From Vibrio rarus (lineage in GTDB: Bacteria; Pseudomonadota; Gammaproteobacteria; Enterobacterales; Vibrionaceae), in contig NZ_AP024900.1 in assembly GCF_024347075.1 (NCBI RefSeq), positions 868,001 through 932,000 of the forward strand: a stretch of 64,000 nucleotides of DNA. Direction: 5' to 3'. Shown here piece by piece: positions 56,418 to 64,000 of the stretch. Position numbers and translations under genes: made by a program. The notes below the pieces were generated by a model. That model had not been told where the DNA came from. It did no database searches and was given only the letters and a program-made list of their open reading frames with translations. Numbering within the stretch: position 1 is the first letter of the stretch; each line of letters opens with the position of its first letter.

Positions 56418-57512
56418 ATGTTTAATGCAGAGTGCAACCGTGGAATATTGTTTAATCACTTACCAAAACTACTGCTTATAGCCTCAAAGGTTGTTGAATC
56501 TGACTCAGATTTGCTGGTTAAAATGGCGAGAGCGATAAAACATGATTCCAATATCACTCACGATCATCAGTTTTTCCGAAAATTCCGAACTAATGGTCTG
56601 GATATGGATTCAGTGGTTAGCTATTTTGGTAGTAGTTTTGTAGAAAGGGCGCAATCATTGTGTAGTGGTATTGAACCAGCACATATGGGAGCTTGGGTAT
56701 GTGTGAAAGGAACCATTGATGGTTATCGTAATGGATGGCAAGAGAGCCATGAGTTAGCTAAATATTGGTCTTTTCTTGATGCACACTTTGACCTTGAATA
56801 TCAATTTATAAAGCAAAATGCACAAACCAATAATGTTGAGAATCTTGTTCCTTATCTTAGGAAATGGTTTCTAGTCCATAATTTTGAGGCAAAATCCCCC
56901 ACAGCGCAGTCCGTTTATGAGTATATTATTCATATGGTTATGTATTGGGGTGCATTGTTTGAGCTTTACTTGGAGCTTGATAATGAGTCACAGGAACACT
57001 CTATTTTGAGTAAATGTTTACCAAACAGCATGCCTAATTCTAAAGGCATAATGTTTTACCCGTCAGGGGAACTATTACTACAAAATGTTAAACAAGGCTG
57101 GGCGAAAGATCGTTATCAAAAAAGCGATATCAAATGGAGCGAACTTTACCGTGATGTCTTGAAAGCACGGCGTGATGATCCTGATTTAGTCATCGAAATT
57201 GATGCTGTAGATCCTGAATTACAAACTATAAAACAACGCTTTTATCGTTGGAGAAAAGGCGGTCTAATTTCTTTAGATGAGGCTCGACGTTTTCTCGCAA
57301 TTCTACGCTGTCCTTATGCTACAACCGAACACGCTTTTACTTTAAACAGCATATTCTTTGTGAATCTGTTTACGCATGTTCAGGTCGAATTGTTGAACGC
57401 GAAGATTGCTCCCAATAAGATCATTGAGGCGTTTAACCAATATCCTTCATTTAAGATGTTAGCGAGAAAACGTTATGATCAGTTCGTCATAACAGGGCAG
57501 TTAGAAGCTTAA
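56418..57512 (+). CDS. Orphan 364-aa cytosolic protein
   Basis: I do not recognise this protein. It is mostly helical with few charges in patches. Notable stretches are AHMGAWVCVKGTIDGYRNGWQESHELAKYW, QSVYEYIIHMVMYWGALFELYLE and a basic segment KQRFYRWRKGGLISLDEARRFLAILRCP that could bind DNA. No signal peptide or clear membrane helix is present. It lies between the TnsB-like pair and the type I restriction locus. There is no good ribosome-binding site. Confidence 0.6.
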   Translation: MFNAECNRGILFNHLPKLLLIASKVVESDSDLLVKMARAIKHDSNITHDHQFFRKFRTNGLDMDSVVSYFGSSFVERAQSLCSGIEPAHMGAWVCVKGTIDGYRNGWQESHELAKYWSFLDAHFDLEYQFIKQNAQTNNVENLVPYLRKWFLVHNFEAKSPTAQSVYEYIIHMVMYWGALFELYLELDNESQEHSILSKCLPNSMPNSKGIMFYPSGELLLQNVKQGWAKDRYQKSDIKWSELYRDVLKARRDDPDLVIEIDAVDPELQTIKQRFYRWRKGGLISLDEARRFLAILRCPYATTEHAFTLNSIFFVNLFTHVQVELLNAKIAPNKIIEAFNQYPSFKMLARKRYDQFVITGQLEA

Positions 57513-58191
57513 TCAGGCACGAGTGTGATGATGGAAGGCCGATTTCTGCGTGATATCGGATCAAAGAGCACACAATGAGTTGGATTAGTATGTAGTGAAA
57601 TGATGCTACTGAAAATTAACTATTTTAATTCTAACAATTTCAATGGCTTGGAGGTGTCAGTATATAGAGTGCTATAAATTTATAAGTCCTTGCAAACATC
57701 AAATTCAAATCATATTAGAAATCATATCCTTTAAAATCAATAACCTATGTGTAGCCACATACGGTCATTCTTGCGTTGTTCGACCAATTTAGGCTTTGGC
57801 CTGAAAATAGGTACTAAACAATGCGATCTGCACTATCAATACTGAACACTAAGTTAACGATTCCAGGCTTTTTGGTTTGGTTCGGGACAAAGGTGCCTCA
57901 GCAAGGTTTATATCAATCAAGTATCTACTGGTAATGAGCAAATAAACGCCTTAAAGATAATGGTGTTCTTCTTAAGGCATCAGAATTATTGGTAATCAAA
58001 TTAGTTGATAAATGAAGCTCAAAGTGTGCACATCTTATGCTTCGATAGTTATAACTTACTACGTCTAGGTGATTGTAAACAAAGAGTTATCGCAACATTC
58101 ACCTAATCACACAGTCAATATTACACGCTCGGATTTATATTAGCTTTACGATATACTGATTAAAAATTGAGTCTCTCTACGAGTAACCTGA
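57513..58191. other. 680-bp non-coding stretch before hsdR
   Basis: No gene is well supported. One 37-codon frame at 57821-57934 (MRSALSILNTKLTIPGFLVW...) is open but lacks a ribosome-binding site and looks like a gene remnant. The end of the region should hold the hsdR promoter. Confidence 0.4.
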
Positions 58192-60633
58192 ATGGTCAGC
58201 AGCATTAATAAAGCGAAGTTATCTGAAACCGACATTATTACCAAATTCATACTTCCCGCAATAAAAGATGCTGGTTGGGATGATATGACTCAGATTCGCC
58301 AAGAGGTGAAACTGCGTGATGGTAAAGTGATCGTTCGAGGTCAAGCTGCTGCACGTAAAAAAGTAAAATCAGCTGATATTGTGCTCTATCACAAACCAAG
58401 CATGCCACTTGCTGTCATTGAAGCAAAAGCGAATAAGCATGAGGTTGGCAAAGGGATGCAGCAGGGAATGGACTATGCAAGTCTTTTAGAGGTCCCGTTT
58501 GTTTTTGCATCCAATGGTGACGGTTTTATTTTCCGTGACCTAACCAATCCGACTCAGCTTGAAACGGAAATTCGTTTAGAGGACTTTCCAACACCTTTGC
58601 AGTTATGGGGAAAGTATTGTGCTTGGAAAGGTTTTAAAGAAGAGCACCTGCCAATTATCACACAAGATTATCATGATGATGGCAGTGGTAAATCACCGCG
58701 TTACTACCAACTTCAAGCTATCAACAAAACGGTAGAAGCCGTTGCCGCAGGCCAAGACAGAGCTTTACTGGTCATGGCTACAGGTACAGGTAAAACCTAC
58801 ACTGCATTTCAAATTATCTGGCGACTTTGGAAGGCCAAAGCTAAGAAGCGTATTCTGTTTCTTGCTGATCGTAATATATTGGTAGACCAAACTAAAACCA
58901 ATGATTTTCAGCCGTTTGGCGCGGCGATGACTAAGATCACTGGTCGCAAAGTTGACCCTGCCTTTGAAGTTCATCTAGCCCTTTATCAAGCACTTACTGG
59001 GCCAGAAGAACAGCAAAAGGCTTACAAGCAAGTTGACCCTAACTTTTTTGATTTAATCATCATTGATGAGTGCCATCGTGGCAGCGCTTCAGAAGACAGC
59101 GCTTGGCGTGAAATTCTCGAATACTTTAGTAGCGCAACTCAAGTCGGTTTAACCGCAACACCAAAAGAGACGGATGAAGTTTCCAATATCGAGTACTTTG
59201 GTGACCCAATCTATACCTACTCTCTTAAAGAAGGTATTGAGGATGGCTTCTTAGCCCCCTACAAGGTCGTACGTGTCGACATTGATGTGGATGTTCAAGG
59301 TTGGCGACCCACGAAAGGTCAAACTGACAAAAATAATGAAATGATTGAAGACAGAATCTATAACCAAAAAGATTTTGATCGCACCCTCGTTATTGATGAG
59401 CGTACAGAACTTGTCGCACAAACCATTACCAATTATCTGAAACGTACCGACCCAATGGCCAAAACCATCGTGTTTTGTAATGATATTGATCATGCAGACC
59501 GGATGCGCCGTGCACTAGTCAACCTAAACCCAGAACAGGTTAGGAAGAACGATAAATATGTAATGAAGATAACAGGTGATGATGAAGCGGGTAAAGATCA
59601 GCTAGATAATTTCATCAACCCTAAGAAATCGTATCCTGTAATCGCAACGACTTCAGAGCTAATGACAACAGGGGTTGATGCCAAAACCTGCAAGTTAGTC
59701 GTGCTTGATCAAGGTATTCAATCGATGACCAAGTTTAAGCAAATTATTGGTCGAGGTACTCGTATTGATGATCGCTACGGCAAACTTTGGTTCACTATAT
59801 TGGATTTCAAAAAAGCGACAGAGCTTTTTGCTGATGAACGTTTTGATGGCACACCAGAGCGGGTAAAAGTCACAACGCCAGAACAATTTGAAGATGACGA
59901 AGGTTTAGATGACATCATCGACGGTGTTGATGATGCTGACAATCCGTTCGGTGACGAAGACATTGATCCTGATTCAATTCAAGAGCCAGAAGTCACTTAT
60001 GGCGATGATGTTGCAAACACCTCGGAAGGTACAGGCGCTGCAGATGATTGGGATGATGAGAACAGAGTTCGAAAATTTCATGTAAACGGAGTTCAAGTAA
60101 AAGCACTTGCTGAGCGTGTGCAATATTACGATTCAGACGGCAAGCTTGTAACTGAGTCATTCAAAGACTACACCCGTAAAACAATGGTGAAGCAGTTTTC
60201 ATCTCTTGATGAGTTTACCAAGCGTTGGAATGAATCTGACCGCAAGCAGGCCATTATTGATGAACTAGCCGAATCCGGTATTCTATGGGAAGCGCTGGAA
60301 GATGAAGTGGGTAAAGAGATGGACCCATTTGATATGATTTGTCATGTCGTTTACGACCAACCGGCTTTAACCCGTAAAGAGCGCGCCGATAATGTGAAGA
60401 AACGTAACTACTTCACTAAATACGGAGATACAGCACAACATGTGTTGAACAACCTTCTTGATAAGTACGCTGACGAAGGTGTTCAAGAGATCGAAAACAT
60501 TCACGTTCTTAAAGTGAAACCGTTCGATGAAATGGGAAGACCATTAGAAATCATTAAGAAAGGCTTTGGTGGTAAATCACAATATTTAGAGGCGGTGAAT
60601 GAGCTAGAAGCAGCTATCTATCAATCTGCGTAA
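58192..60633 (+). CDS. hsdR: Type I restriction enzyme, R subunit
   Basis: An 813-aa motor and nuclease subunit of an EcoEI-like type I system. The N-terminal PD-(D/E)xK nuclease shows Asp62, Glu77 and Lys79 (VIEAKANK). SF2 motifs follow: ATGTGKT (196-202), DECH (292-295), VGLTATP and [12 protein letters not shown]-terminal helical part binds the methylase core. It is shorter than EcoKI R (about 1170 aa), as usual for this class. The gene order R-(abi)-M-S is complete up to the window edge. Confidence 0.95.
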   Translation: MVSSINKAKLSETDIITKFILPAIKDAGWDDMTQIRQEVKLRDGKVIVRGQAAARKKVKSADIVLYHKPSMPLAVIEAKANKHEVGKGMQQGMDYASLLEVPFVFASNGDGFIFRDLTNPTQLETEIRLEDFPTPLQLWGKYCAWKGFKEEHLPIITQDYHDDGSGKSPRYYQLQAINKTVEAVAAGQDRALLVMATGTGKTYTAFQIIWRLWKAKAKKRILFLADRNILVDQTKTNDFQPFGAAMTKITGRKVDPAFEVHLALYQALTGPEEQQKAYKQVDPNFFDLIIIDECHRGSASEDSAWREILEYFSSATQVGLTATPKETDEVSNIEYFGDPIYTYSLKEGIEDGFLAPYKVVRVDIDVDVQGWRPTKGQTDKNNEMIEDRIYNQKDFDRTLVIDERTELVAQTITNYLKRTDPMAKTIVFCNDIDHADRMRRALVNLNPEQVRKNDKYVMKITGDDEAGKDQLDNFINPKKSYPVIATTSELMTTGVDAKTCKLVVLDQGIQSMTKFKQIIGRGTRIDDRYGKLWFTILDFKKATELFADERFDGTPERVKVTTPEQFEDDEGLDDIIDGVDDADNPFGDEDIDPDSIQEPEVTYGDDVANTSEGTGAADDWDDENRVRKFHVNGVQVKALAERVQYYDSDGKLVTESFKDYTRKTMVKQFSSLDEFTKRWNESDRKQAIIDELAESGILWEALEDEVGKEMDPFDMICHVVYDQPALTRKERADNVKKRNYFTKYGDTAQHVLNNLLDKYADEGVQEIENIHVLKVKPFDEMGRPLEIIKKGFGGKSQYLEAVNELEAAIYQSA

Positions 60634-60779
60634 TTTAGCTTACAAACTTCAATATCCCCCAAAAGACCCCATATGGTATTACGTTGGTTATTTATCACTA
60701 CATGTAGTAGTTAAAGATGTATTAAGGCTTTTCTTGGGAACCTTTTATAAATGTTCAGTGTTGACTAGGGATCGATTAT

Positions 60780-60872
60780 CCATAATACTTCATCGCAATA
60801 GTGCCCAGTCCCCTGTTTTTGAAGTTGTCTTAATCGATATCTTTGGAATCAAGGCTGGGCGTTCTCGTTTTT
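60780..60872 (+). ncRNA. Candidate structured RNA upstream of the Abi gene
   Basis: The 240-bp gap between hsdR and the Abi gene contains GCCCAG (60803-60808) pairing with CTGGGC (60855-60860), followed by a T-run (GTTCTCGTTTTT). Further short self-complementary pieces lie inside. It resembles a small RNA ending in a terminator. Conserved RNAs upstream of abiF-type genes are known (abiF RNA motif), which makes this plausible, but I did not fold it or match it to the model. Confidence 0.4.
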
Positions 60873-60912
60873 GGATGCCAAGAAATTTAAGCCTAAGGAA
60901 CCCAGTATTGTA

Positions 60913-61902
60913 ATGGCTCTTATCCCACCAAAAGAATTTAAACATTACGAAGAGCTTGTCAGTATATTGTCTCAGCGAGGTATGCTTATCAGCGACCGTG
61001 AGCGAGCTAAACGTAAGCTGGCTCAAGTCGGTTATTACCGACTGAGTGGATTCTGGTATCCTGCAAGAGTGATAGAACGAGATGAACAAGGGGCTGTTGT
61101 TGAGTGCCCTCATTTAAAGCGTCCTAAACGACATAATGATTTTGCACCAAACACCAAGTTTGAAGAGGTGTTTGACCTTTATTTACTGGATAAAAAACTT
61201 CGCATAGCAATGCTTGATGGATTAGAACGTATAGAGGTATTTGTTCGCAGTGTTATTGCCCATGAGCTTGGTCGCGGCAAACGTAAAGAGGCAGGAACAG
61301 GGCTCGATATTCCTGAACCATTAGCGTGGAAAGACTCTGAGTACATCAATGGTAAGTTTCTAAAACAACGTGCTCATAAACCAAGTGTGTGGGATGAGTG
61401 GCAAAACAAACACAGTAAATTAATCGAACGAAGCCGTGAAGATTGTATTGTGTGGCATAAGCGCAATAATAAAGAAATGCCATTTTGGGTGGTGATTGAA
61501 GCATGGGATTTTGGAACCATGTCCAAGTACTACGGTTTGTTGAATAATAAATATCGCCAAAGAATCTGCGCTCGTTTAGGGATCTCCAATAAAAGAGAAA
61601 CAGATGTATTACAAGCATGGTTGATGGAAATGAACATCCTCAGAAACAGATGTGCCCACCATGCTCGAATTTGGAATCAACAATCGTCAAAACGACTCTC
61701 TTTGCCTTCACATGAAAAGTTTGATGATATTCGAGATAATCACAACACACTGACTCGCTTATATGGTGTTATTCGCGCCATGTGGTTTTTAATTGAGCAG
61801 ATAGGCCCAAGTTCATGCTGGATGAAAGAGGTTGAATCTCTGATTAATGACTTACCTACAGTACCTGGCTGCCATAAATCCTCCATCGGGCTCCCTTCTT
61901 AA
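60913..61902 (+). CDS. AbiD/AbiF-like (Abi_2) HEPN abortive-infection protein
   Basis: A 329-aa protein of the Abi_2 family. The N-terminal signature SDRERAKRKLAQVGYYRLSGFWYP is followed by LYLLDKKLRIAMLDGLERIEVFVRS and the HEPN ribonuclease motif LRNRCAHHARIWN (Arg-x4-His). Such proteins abort phage infection by cleaving RNA. I chose the ATG at 60913; an earlier TTG start at 60871 falls inside the T-run of the candidate RNA. Placement between hsdR and hsdM pairs restriction with a suicide back-up. Confidence 0.85.
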   Translation: MALIPPKEFKHYEELVSILSQRGMLISDRERAKRKLAQVGYYRLSGFWYPARVIERDEQGAVVECPHLKRPKRHNDFAPNTKFEEVFDLYLLDKKLRIAMLDGLERIEVFVRSVIAHELGRGKRKEAGTGLDIPEPLAWKDSEYINGKFLKQRAHKPSVWDEWQNKHSKLIERSREDCIVWHKRNNKEMPFWVVIEAWDFGTMSKYYGLLNNKYRQRICARLGISNKRETDVLQAWLMEMNILRNRCAHHARIWNQQSSKRLSLPSHEKFDDIRDNHNTLTRLYGVIRAMWFLIEQIGPSSCWMKEVESLINDLPTVPGCHKSSIGLPS

Positions 61903-61935
61903 TTCATTATATTGCCATGATTACCCTGAAAGTCA

Positions 61936-61961
61936 GGGCGGATTTACGCTATAATCCGCCC
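61936..61961 (+). promoter_or_regulatory. Inverted repeat overlapping a -10 box upstream of hsdM
   Basis: A 9-bp perfect inverted repeat, GGGCGGATT (61936-61944) with AATCCGCCC (61953-61961). A consensus TATAAT (61950-61955) sits in its right arm and loop. It is 29 bp upstream of hsdM. This could be a separate hsdMS promoter with an operator that also controls it; a terminator of the Abi gene is the alternative. Confidence 0.5.
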
Positions 61962-61990
61962 CAAATTTCAGTTGTTTAAAGTACACAATC

Positions 61991-63478
61991 ATGTCTATCA
62001 GTTCAGTTATCAAATCCATTCAAGACATCATGCGTAAAGATGCCGGTGTTGACGGCGATGCACAGCGCCTTGGTCAAATGTCTTGGTTACTTTTTCTTAA
62101 AGTATTTGACGCTCAAGAAGAAGAGTTAGAGCTAGAGCTGGACAACTATAAATTCCCCATTCCTGAGCAATACTTATGGCGCAATTGGGCGCAAGATGCT
62201 GAAGGTATGACGGGGGATGAACTGCTTGAATTTGTTAATGATGATCTTTTCTACAAACTGAAAAACTTAACCGCACCAATAGATCTCAACCCTAGAGGCT
62301 TTGTAGTAAAAGGGGCATTTAGTGATGCCTTTAACTACATGAAAAATGGCACCTTACTGCGCCAAGTGATAAATAAGTTAAACGAAATTGACTTTACAGA
62401 CTCTTCAGATCGTCATCTATTTGGTGATATTTATGAACAAATATTAAAAGATTTACAAAGCGCAGGAAACTCGGGTGAATTTTATACGCCAAGAGCCGTG
62501 ACCCGCTTTATTGTGGATCGTCTAGACCCTAAGCTAGGGGAAACCATCATGGACCCTGCAACGGGCACGGGGGGCTTTTTAGCTTGCTCGTTTGACCATG
62601 TAAAGAACCACTATGTGAAAACCGCTGCCGATCACCAAGCGCTGCAACAGCAAATTCATGGTGTAGAGAAAAAACAACTGCCACATCTATTGTGTATCAC
62701 CAACATGATGCTGCACGGCATTGAAGTGCCAGTACAAATCAAACACGGTAATACCCTCAATAAGCCTCTTTCTAGCTGGGACAGCAATATTAATGTGATT
62801 GCCACCAACCCTCCATTTGGTGGTACTGAAGAAGACGGTATTGAAAAGAACTTCCCCGCAGAGATGCAAACCCGAGAAACCGCAGACTTATTCTTACAAC
62901 TGATTGTAGAAGTGCTAGATAAAGATGGGCGCGCAGGTGTGGTATTGCCAGACGGCACTTTGTTTGGTGAAGGTGTGAAAACCAAAATCAAAAAGATGCT
63001 GACTGAAGAGTGTAACCTGCACACCATAGTACGCTTACCAAATGGGGTATTTAACCCATACACAGGCATCAAAACCAACATTCTGTTTTTCACCAAAGGC
63101 AAGCCAACCAAAGACGTATGGTTCTACGAACACCCATACCCAGAAGGCGTGAAAAACTACAGCAAAACCAAACCAATGAAGTTTGAAGAGTTCCAGCAAG
63201 AGATCGATTGGTGGGGCAATGAAGAAGACGGTTTTGCAAGCCGCGTAGAAAATAATCACGCTTGGAAAGTGCCCATTGCCGATATTATCGAACGCAACTT
63301 TAACCTAGATATTAAAAACCCGTATCAAGGTGAAGTGATCAGTTACGATCCAAACGAACTACTTGATAGTTACCAGCAACAACAGCAACAGATCTCACAA
63401 CTTCGCGATCAGCTGAAAGATATTTTAGGCGCTGCGCTGAAATCATCGGTAGATTCAACGTCTGGTGAGAGTAAATAA
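61991..63478 (+). CDS. hsdM: Type I restriction enzyme, M subunit
   Basis: A 495-aa adenine-N6 methyltransferase. The SAM-binding motif I is DPATGTGGFL and the catalytic motif IV is NPPF (ATNPPFGG). The N-terminal domain QDIMRKDAGVDGDAQRLGQMSWLLFLKVFD and the C-terminal coiled coil (QQQQQISQLRDQL) that meets HsdS are present. The stop codon shares one base with the hsdS start (TAATG). It can act with HsdS alone as a methylase. Confidence 0.96.
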   Translation: MSISSVIKSIQDIMRKDAGVDGDAQRLGQMSWLLFLKVFDAQEEELELELDNYKFPIPEQYLWRNWAQDAEGMTGDELLEFVNDDLFYKLKNLTAPIDLNPRGFVVKGAFSDAFNYMKNGTLLRQVINKLNEIDFTDSSDRHLFGDIYEQILKDLQSAGNSGEFYTPRAVTRFIVDRLDPKLGETIMDPATGTGGFLACSFDHVKNHYVKTAADHQALQQQIHGVEKKQLPHLLCITNMMLHGIEVPVQIKHGNTLNKPLSSWDSNINVIATNPPFGGTEEDGIEKNFPAEMQTRETADLFLQLIVEVLDKDGRAGVVLPDGTLFGEGVKTKIKKMLTEECNLHTIVRLPNGVFNPYTGIKTNILFFTKGKPTKDVWFYEHPYPEGVKNYSKTKPMKFEEFQQEIDWWGNEEDGFASRVENNHAWKVPIADIIERNFNLDIKNPYQGEVISYDPNELLDSYQQQQQQISQLRDQLKDILGAALKSSVDSTSGESK

Positions 63479-64000
63479 TGAGTGTTGACCAATCACCTAT
63501 GAACCAGTTGATCACCGATAATATCGATATTTGGACTTCAACCGTTAAAACCAAATCCGCTTCTGGGCGTGGTAGTAGCAAAAAGCGCGAGCTTTATGGT
63601 GTGAAGAAGCTGCGTGAGCTTATTTTGGAATTAGCCGTGCGTGGTAAGTTAGTGCCGCAAGACCCGACGGATGAACCTGCTTCGGTTTTGCTTGAACGCA
63701 TCGCAGAAGAAAAAGCGCAGTTGGTGAAAGATAAGAAAATTAAGAAGCCTAAGAAACTATCTGAGATATCACCTGAAGATAAGTTATTTGATTTGCCTGA
63801 AGGGTGGTCATGGGAAAGGCTTGGCAATATCGGTGATACGAATATAGGTTTAACTTATTCACCAAAAGATGTGGGAGATACTGGAACTCCTGTGCTTCGT
63901 TCAGCAAATATACAAAAGAATCGTATTGATCTTAAAGAGCTTGTTAGAGTTAACACAGAAGTCAAAAACTCAGCATATGTTAGTCGAGGAGATCTACTAA
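63478..64000 (+). CDS. hsdS: Type I restriction enzyme, specificity subunit, N-terminal part
   Basis: The first ~174 codons of HsdS, cut by the window edge. After a basic leader it has the N-terminal conserved helix (LRELILELAVRGKLVPQDPTDEPASVLLERI) that binds HsdM. The first target-recognition domain then starts at LPEGWSWERLGNIGDTN. The recognised DNA sequence cannot be told. Confidence 0.92.
   Translation, partial: MSVDQSPMNQLITDNIDIWTSTVKTKSASGRGSSKKRELYGVKKLRELILELAVRGKLVPQDPTDEPASVLLERIAEEKAQLVKDKKIKKPKKLSEISPEDKLFDLPEGWSWERLGNIGDTNIGLTYSPKDVGDTGTPVLRSANIQKNRIDLKELVRVNTEVKNSAYVSRGDLL

Noticed and set aside
57821..57934. 37-codon open frame upstream of hsdR
   Set aside because: It has no ribosome-binding site and no recognised homology, so it is not listed as a gene.

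Overview
The window is from a gammaproteobacterium of the Vibrionaceae, most likely a Vibrio. The evidence is the order uvrB-luxO-luxU-yvcK-moaABCDE, the LuxO/LuxU quorum-sensing pair, five tandem tRNA-Tyr genes, and the ffs / ybaZ / ybaY / tesB neighbourhood. About the first 39.5 kb is chromosomal backbone. It holds the end of an rsx (Rnf-type) operon, tRNA-Asn, uvrB, luxOU, yvcK, a molybdopterin operon behind a probable Moco riboswitch, and a complete oppABCDF operon with an internal terminator between oppA and oppB.

From 15.5 to 24.8 kb the backbone becomes patchier. There is a predicted envelope protein, a secreted protein with a recent in-frame 276-bp duplication, broken LysR and AraC regulators, a porin / amidohydrolase / DUF3299 cluster, a YefM-YoeB toxin-antitoxin pair with TGTACA operator half-sites, and a VOC protein in an integron-cassette-like setting. 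Housekeeping genes follow: a fatty-acid desaturase, an MmcQ-like protein, five tRNA-Tyr genes on an exact 165-bp period, an RND efflux pair, a frameshifted outer-membrane barrel gene, a PLP enzyme with a divergent Lrp-type regulator, putP, tesB, ybaY, ybaZ and the 4.5S SRP RNA.

A genomic island starts just after ffs, at about 39.6 kb, and runs off the right edge. It opens with three overlapping genes (two large tyrosine recombinases and a small third protein) that match the gamma-mobile-trio (GMT) organisation. A decayed integrase fragment follows. Next is a four-gene operon encoding an MBL-fold hydrolase, a trypsin-like protease with a C-terminal extension, a small middle protein and a Rad50/SMC-like ATPase with a CxxC hook. 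It looks like an ABC-three-component conflict system carrying an MBL-plus-protease module. Then come an SF2 helicase with a winged-helix partner and a divergent Xre repressor, a serine resolvase beside a palindromic site, and two tandem 235-aa proteins. Each of these resembles only the N-terminal DNA-binding half of a TnsB/TniA transposase. After them are two tiny Asn-rich proteins and an orphan 364-aa protein. The island continues with a type I restriction-modification locus (hsdR, hsdM, partial hsdS), with an AbiD/AbiF-like HEPN gene between hsdR and hsdM that may have its own upstream structured RNA.

The island therefore reads as a mobile, defence-rich element. The strongest candidates for new biology are the MBL-protease-ABC operon, the paired stand-alone TnsB-like N-terminal proteins, and the helicase / winged-helix / Xre module. 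All functional statements come from motifs, gene order and family knowledge; no database search was possible.
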